A stretch of 8,263 nt of DNA, taken from assembly GCA_947177315.1 (NCBI GenBank), contig CAMWTX010000062.1, positions 1 through 8,263 of the forward strand, in the 5' to 3' direction. The stretch is from an uncultured Bacteroidales bacterium. GTDB lineage: Bacteria > Bacteroidota > Bacteroidia > Bacteroidales > P3. Under the pieces are notes generated by a model. It was given only the letters and a program-made list of their open reading frames with translations, was not told the DNA's origin and searched no databases. Positions within the stretch are counted from its first letter, which is position 1, and the number at the start of each line of letters is the position of its first letter. Positions 5,813 to 8,263 of the stretch are shown here, piece after piece. Position numbers and translations under genes: made by a program.

Positions 5813-7153
5813 CTATTCCAAGCCTTTCGATTTCAAAAAGGCATGGATTTGATTCAACGAATATTCAATTTGCCCGTCTGTCAAGCCAGGATAAGTGCCC
5901 AGGAAAAACGTGCGTTCCATAATGGCATCTGTATTTTCCAGATTGCCCACGATACGTTTTTCCACTTGCAGGTAGGCCGGCTGCTTTACCATATTGCCGG
6001 CAAAAAGGTTGCGCGTTTCAACCCCCATGCGGCTCAGATAGTCGGTAAACTCCGTGCGGGTAAAGCCCGCGTTTTCCCTTACCGTAACCGGATAGGCGAA
6101 CCAGGCAGGATCGGAACCGGGCTCGGCCACCGGCAGGATAAAGAATTTTTCGAGCGGCTTGAAGCCTTTCTCCCAAGCACGGAAATGGGCCTTGCGCTTT
6201 TCCACGAAATCGGGCAGTTTGTCCATCTGCGCGCTCCCGATAGCCGCCTGCATATCGGTCATCTTGAGGTTGTAGCCGATATGGGAATAAACGTACTTGT
6301 GGTCGTAACCCAACGGAAGTTCTCCGTATTGCTTGGTGTAACGGTATCCGCAACGGTTGTTCTGACCGCCCTCGCAGGAGCAGTCGCGCCCCCAGTCGCG
6401 GAAAGAGCGCACCGCCTTGGCAATAAGCGGGTCGTTAGTGCAGACCATGCCGCCCTCACCCGTGGTGATATGGTGCGCCGGGTAAAAGGAAAACGTGGAA
6501 ACATGGCCGAAAGTACCCGTTTTTCTGCCCTTGTAGGTGGAACCGAGCGCATCGCAGCAATCTTCGATTACCCACAAGTCGTATTCCTCGGCCAGCTTCA
6601 TCACCTCATCCAGGCAGAAAGGATTACCCAAGGTGTGCGCCAGCATGATGGCGCGGGTTTCGGTGGTGATGGCGCGGCGAGCCTGCTCTATGAGCATATT
6701 GTAGTTGCCCGGCTCCACATCCACGAACACCGGAATCAGCCCGTTTTGGATAATCGGATTCACCGTGGTGGGGAATCCCGCCGCCACCGTAATCACCTCG
6801 CTGCCTTTCTTAAGGCGTTTGGAACCGAACAGGTGGCTGGTGAGGGCGGTCAAGGCCAACAGGTTGGCGGAAGATCCCGAATTGACGGCAAAAGCGTGGT
6901 TCAGACCTACATAGGCCTTGAACTTTTCGGTAAATTCCTTGGCGTACCGGCCTTCGGTGAGCCAAAAATCCAAGGAAGAATCCACCAGATTCACGATTTC
7001 GTGTTGGTCGAAAACCCTTCCCGCATACCGTACTTCCTGTTTCTGCCCAACTTCGGGTTCAGGACGGTTGCCAAACTGCGCCTTGTAATATTCAGCGGTG
7101 AGCCGCTTTATCTCTTGGCGCAATTCATCGGCACTGAGAACCTTCTTTGCCAT
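5813..7153 (-). CDS. rfbH: CDP-4-keto-6-deoxy-D-glucose 3-dehydratase (E1 type)
   Basis: RfbH (AscC/E1 family) is a pyridoxamine phosphate and [2Fe-2S] enzyme that starts C3 deoxygenation of CDP-4-keto-6-deoxyglucose. The 446-residue protein has an aspartate aminotransferase fold with NSGSSANLLAL (91-101) and EDCCDALGS (197-205). In FSFYPAHHITTGEGG (221-235), His227 stands where aminotransferases have the PLP-binding lysine, the known mark of this group. Cysteines 200, 258, 260 and 268 give exactly C-x57-C-x-C-x7-C, the iron-sulfur ligand pattern described for E1. Both features separate it from sugar aminotransferases and from ColD. The known reaction needs an electron-donating reductase (AscD/RfbI, E3); no such gene is in the window. 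The start codon is 18 bases after fabD, preceded by a weak GTGGAAAA; the LSADELRQEI N-terminus is normal for the family. Confidence 0.95.
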   Translation of the reverse strand: MAKKVLSADELRQEIKRLTAEYYKAQFGNRPEPEVGQKQEVRYAGRVFDQHEIVNLVDSSLDFWLTEGRYAKEFTEKFKAYVGLNHAFAVNSGSSANLLALTALTSHLFGSKRLKKGSEVITVAAGFPTTVNPIIQNGLIPVFVDVEPGNYNMLIEQARRAITTETRAIMLAHTLGNPFCLDEVMKLAEEYDLWVIEDCCDALGSTYKGRKTGTFGHVSTFSFYPAHHITTGEGGMVCTNDPLIAKAVRSFRDWGRDCSCEGGQNNRCGYRYTKQYGELPLGYDHKYVYSHIGYNLKMTDMQAAIGSAQMDKLPDFVEKRKAHFRAWEKGFKPLEKFFILPVAEPGSDPAWFAYPVTVRENAGFTRTEFTDYLSRMGVETRNLFAGNMVKQPAYLQVEKRIVGNLENTDAIMERTFFLGTYPGLTDGQIEYSLNQIHAFLKSKGLE

Positions 7154-7171
7154 TTTTCCACGTATTTGGGG

Positions 7172-8053
7172 TTATTCGGCGCCCATCACTTCCACACCCG
7201 GAACGATTTTTCCGACCAAGCCTTGCAACACCTTGCCGGGACCCACTTCGATAAAGCGGGTGGCTCCGTCGGCGTGCATATTCTGCACAATCTTTGTCCA
7301 ACGTACGGGCGAGGTAAGTTGCGCAATCAAGTTGGCCTTTATCTTTTCGGGATCGGTGTAGGGTTGCGCGTCCACATTCTGATAAACGGGGCAAATAGGC
7401 GCAGCGAACTGCGTTGCCGCGATAGCCTCCGAAAGTTCCACGCGGGCCGGCTCCATAAGGGGAGAATGGAAGGCTCCGCCCACCTTGAGCGGCAGGGCGC
7501 GTTTGGCACCGGCGGCCTTGCACTTCTCGCAGGCTTCCTCGATACCTTTCATACTGCCCGAAATAACCAGCTGGCCGGGGCTGTTATAGTTGGCGGGAAC
7601 CACCACCTCGCCGGAAACGCCGGCGCAGATTTCTTCGATTTTTTCATCGGGGAGGCCGATAATGGCCGCCATCGTGGAGGGATTCATCTCGCAAGCTTTC
7701 TGCATGGCATTGGCCCGTTTGGAAACCAACACCAAGGCATCTTCAAAAGCCAAGGCCTTGTTGGCCACCAAAGCCGAAAATTCGCCCAAGGAGTGCCCCG
7801 CCACCATATCCGGCTTGAAATCGGGCAGGCAAGCCGCCCAAATCACCGAATGCAGGAACACCGCCGGCTGCGTAACCTTGGTCTGTTTCAAATCTTCATC
7901 GCTGCCGGAAAACATGATGTCGGTGATCTTGAAGCCGAGGATGCTGTCGGCTTTTTCAAACATTTCCTTTGCCTGCGGGTATTTTTCATACAGGTCTTTG
8001 CCCATACCCGAAAACTGCGCTCCCTGACCGGGAAAAACATAAGCTGTCTTCAT
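7172..8053 (-). CDS. fabD: Malonyl-CoA:acyl carrier protein transacylase
   Basis: FabD moves malonyl groups from CoA to acyl carrier protein, supplying extender units for fatty acid synthesis in the cytoplasm. The 293-residue protein is of normal length. Motifs are complete: FPGQGAQFSGMG (7-18), VAGHSLGEFSAL (84-95) with the nucleophile Ser88, Arg113 in SKRANAMQ, VPANYNSPGQLVISG (152-166), and the catalytic His196 in GGAFHSPLM (192-200). GPGKVLQGLVGKI near the end is also a family segment. AAAGGA eight bases upstream supports the ATG at 8053. It is the first gene of the array, followed after 18 bases by rfbH with no visible terminator, so lipid and sugar genes may share transcripts. It is probably the housekeeping copy, but the window cannot show whether another exists. 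Confidence 0.97.
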   Translation of the reverse strand: MKTAYVFPGQGAQFSGMGKDLYEKYPQAKEMFEKADSILGFKITDIMFSGSDEDLKQTKVTQPAVFLHSVIWAACLPDFKPDMVAGHSLGEFSALVANKALAFEDALVLVSKRANAMQKACEMNPSTMAAIIGLPDEKIEEICAGVSGEVVVPANYNSPGQLVISGSMKGIEEACEKCKAAGAKRALPLKVGGAFHSPLMEPARVELSEAIAATQFAAPICPVYQNVDAQPYTDPEKIKANLIAQLTSPVRWTKIVQNMHADGATRFIEVGPGKVLQGLVGKIVPGVEVMGAE

Positions 8054-8061
8054 ATCATCAA

Positions 8062-8067
8062 TCCTTT
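8062..8067 (-). promoter_or_regulatory. Ribosome binding site of fabD
   Basis: On the minus strand this reads AAAGGA with an eight-base spacer (TTGATGAT) to the fabD ATG at 8053. Its position decides for that ATG over an out-of-frame ATG five bases upstream, which would have a spacer of only three bases. Confidence 0.7.
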
Positions 8068-8074
8068 AACATTT

Positions 8075-8086
8075 ATACTATAGTAT
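8075..8086 (-). promoter_or_regulatory. Perfect 12-base palindrome in the fabD leader (possible operator)
   Basis: ATACTATAGTAT is its own reverse complement and lies 22 bases before the fabD ATG. If the promoter called just upstream is correct, transcription would start within a few bases of it, a place where a dimeric regulator could block initiation. It does not match any operator I can name. Being all A/T-rich, a chance origin is possible. Confidence 0.35.
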
Positions 8087-8094
8087 TAAAGCCC

Positions 8095-8126
8095 CAAAAA
8101 TACGAAAAGTTAAGCGCAGAGACAAC
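8095..8126 (-). promoter_or_regulatory. Candidate Bacteroidota-type (-33/-7) promoter for fabD
   Basis: On the minus strand TATTTTTG (8095-8102) matches the Bacteroides -7 consensus TAnnTTTG. GTTG (8123-8126) lies 20 bases upstream, close to the -33 consensus TTTG and its usual spacing. The predicted start site falls near 8088, giving a leader of about 35 bases with a good ribosome binding site. Most of the promoter lies inside one copy of the 37-base repeat. This is a motif match only. Confidence 0.45.
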
Positions 8127-8132
8127 CGCAAG
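8096..8132. repeat. 37-base direct repeat, copy 1 (fabD-proximal)
   Basis: On the plus strand this copy runs from AAAAATACGAAAAGTTAAGC to ACCGCAAG and is identical over 37 bases to the copy at 8182-8218; the period is 86 bases. The base next to its left end is C, which supplies the last G of the candidate -7 box on the minus strand. The right end is part of a hairpin. It resembles an intergenic dispersed element more than coding sequence. Confidence 0.9.
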
Positions 8133-8147
8133 CCCCGCTTGCAGGTT
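8124..8147. repeat. Inverted repeat (hairpin) between the two direct repeats
   Basis: GCAAGC (8128-8133) pairs with GCTTGC (8137-8142) across a three-base CCC loop. After a one-base bulge (8143), AACC (8124-8127) pairs with GGTT (8144-8147), for a ten-pair stem. On the minus strand the hairpin is not followed by a T-run, so it is a poor terminator for transcription toward fabD; it sits at the -33 side of the candidate promoter. Confidence 0.6.
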
Positions 8148-8181
8148 GGCTATGCCGAGACAAAGTATTTTCAGCAAAGCT

Positions 8182-8218
8182 AAAAATACGAAAAGTTAAG
8201 CGCAGAGACAACCGCAAG
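8182..8218. repeat. 37-base direct repeat, copy 2 (fabD-distal)
   Basis: Identical to 8096-8132. Its left flank differs: the base before the A-run is T, so the minus-strand -7-like octamer becomes TATTTTTA and loses the final G of the consensus. The four bases before that T, plus one (AAAGC), are also found just left of copy 1, where extra C residues intervene. To its right the sequence diverges at once into A/T-rich DNA. No coding frame of note is present from here to the window edge. Confidence 0.9.
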
Positions 8219-8263
8219 TTTGTTTACTAAAATCGTGGATTTTGTTTTTTAGTTAAAAAGCGA

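Noticed and set aside
4269..5922. Long plus-strand open frames opposite rfbG and rfbF
   Set aside because: No family motif is visible and they are antisense to RfbG and RfbF, whose catalytic motifs are intact.
5813..7153. Reading RfbH as a sugar aminotransferase or ColD-type enzyme
   Set aside because: The lysine position is His227 and the C-x57-C-x-C-x7-C ligand set is complete, which fits the E1 dehydratase and not an aminotransferase.
8051..8058. Two-codon frame (ATGATATGA) overlapping the fabD start
   Set aside because: The ribosome binding site is spaced correctly for the fabD ATG and too close for the upstream ATG, so it is probably a chance feature.
5675..8083. Plus-strand open frame of 802 codons across rfbH and fabD
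   Set aside because: It is antisense to two fully motif-supported genes, has no recognisable domain, is rich in His/Arg/Gly as expected of an antisense shadow in G/C-rich DNA, and lacks a ribosome binding site.
8096..8218. CRISPR array or invertible promoter
   Set aside because: There are only two repeats, spaced by one 49-base segment, and no cas gene; the repeats are direct, not inverted, so they cannot drive inversion like Bacteroides capsule promoters.
8226..8253. A/T-rich inverted repeat (AAAATC-GTG-GATTTT followed by a T-run on the plus strand)
   Set aside because: The stem is only six mostly A-T pairs and the T-run is on the strand with no gene. It might be part of a terminator for a gene right of the window, but this cannot be supported.

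Overview
The window looks like chromosomal DNA from a member of the Bacteroidota, most likely order Bacteroidales. The evidence is protein character (FabD, RfbF, RfbG and RfbH read as Bacteroidales-type), A/T-rich start regions that mostly lack Shine-Dalgarno sequences, and a candidate promoter of the Bacteroides -33/-7 type (TAnnTTTG). Genus cannot be fixed from the sequence alone. Every gene supported here lies on the minus strand, so the biological order runs from the right edge to the left edge.

Layout in the direction of transcription. At 8054-8263 is a 210-base non-coding leader with a perfect 37-base direct repeat, a hairpin, a candidate promoter, a 12-base palindrome and a good ribosome binding site. 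Then come fabD (fatty acid synthesis), rfbH, rfbF and rfbG (the three enzymes for CDP-3,6-dideoxy-4-ketohexose), a short-chain dehydrogenase/reductase (SDR), the two halves of a split transketolase, a polyprenyl-phosphate-type family 2 glycosyltransferase with two membrane segments, and the start of a secreted protein with a discoidin-like domain that runs off the left edge. Gaps are 4-35 bases, and three junctions are ATGA overlaps, so this reads as one operon or a tightly packed array. No terminator is visible inside it.

How the genes may work together. RfbF should make CDP-glucose, RfbG should convert it to CDP-4-keto-6-deoxyglucose, and RfbH (with an iron-sulfur cluster and His in place of the PLP lysine) should remove the 3-hydroxyl with help from an electron-transfer reductase not found here. 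In the classical Salmonella and Yersinia pathways an SDR then reduces C4 to give paratose or abequose. Here the SDR is translationally chained to a split transketolase. My main hypothesis is that the transketolase adds a two-carbon ketol unit to the 4-keto sugar and the SDR reduces the product, giving a branched 3,6-dideoxy sugar. This is analogous in logic to yersiniose formation by YerE/YerF but uses a different thiamine diphosphate enzyme family. The glycosyltransferase could place the sugar on a lipid carrier for use in a surface glycan.

The SDR-transketolase block (1284-3906) is visibly richer in A/T than rfbG and fabD, suggesting a swapped tailoring cassette. The overall gene families are familiar. 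The novelty, if any, lies in the product of this combination and in the repeat-borne promoter ahead of fabD.
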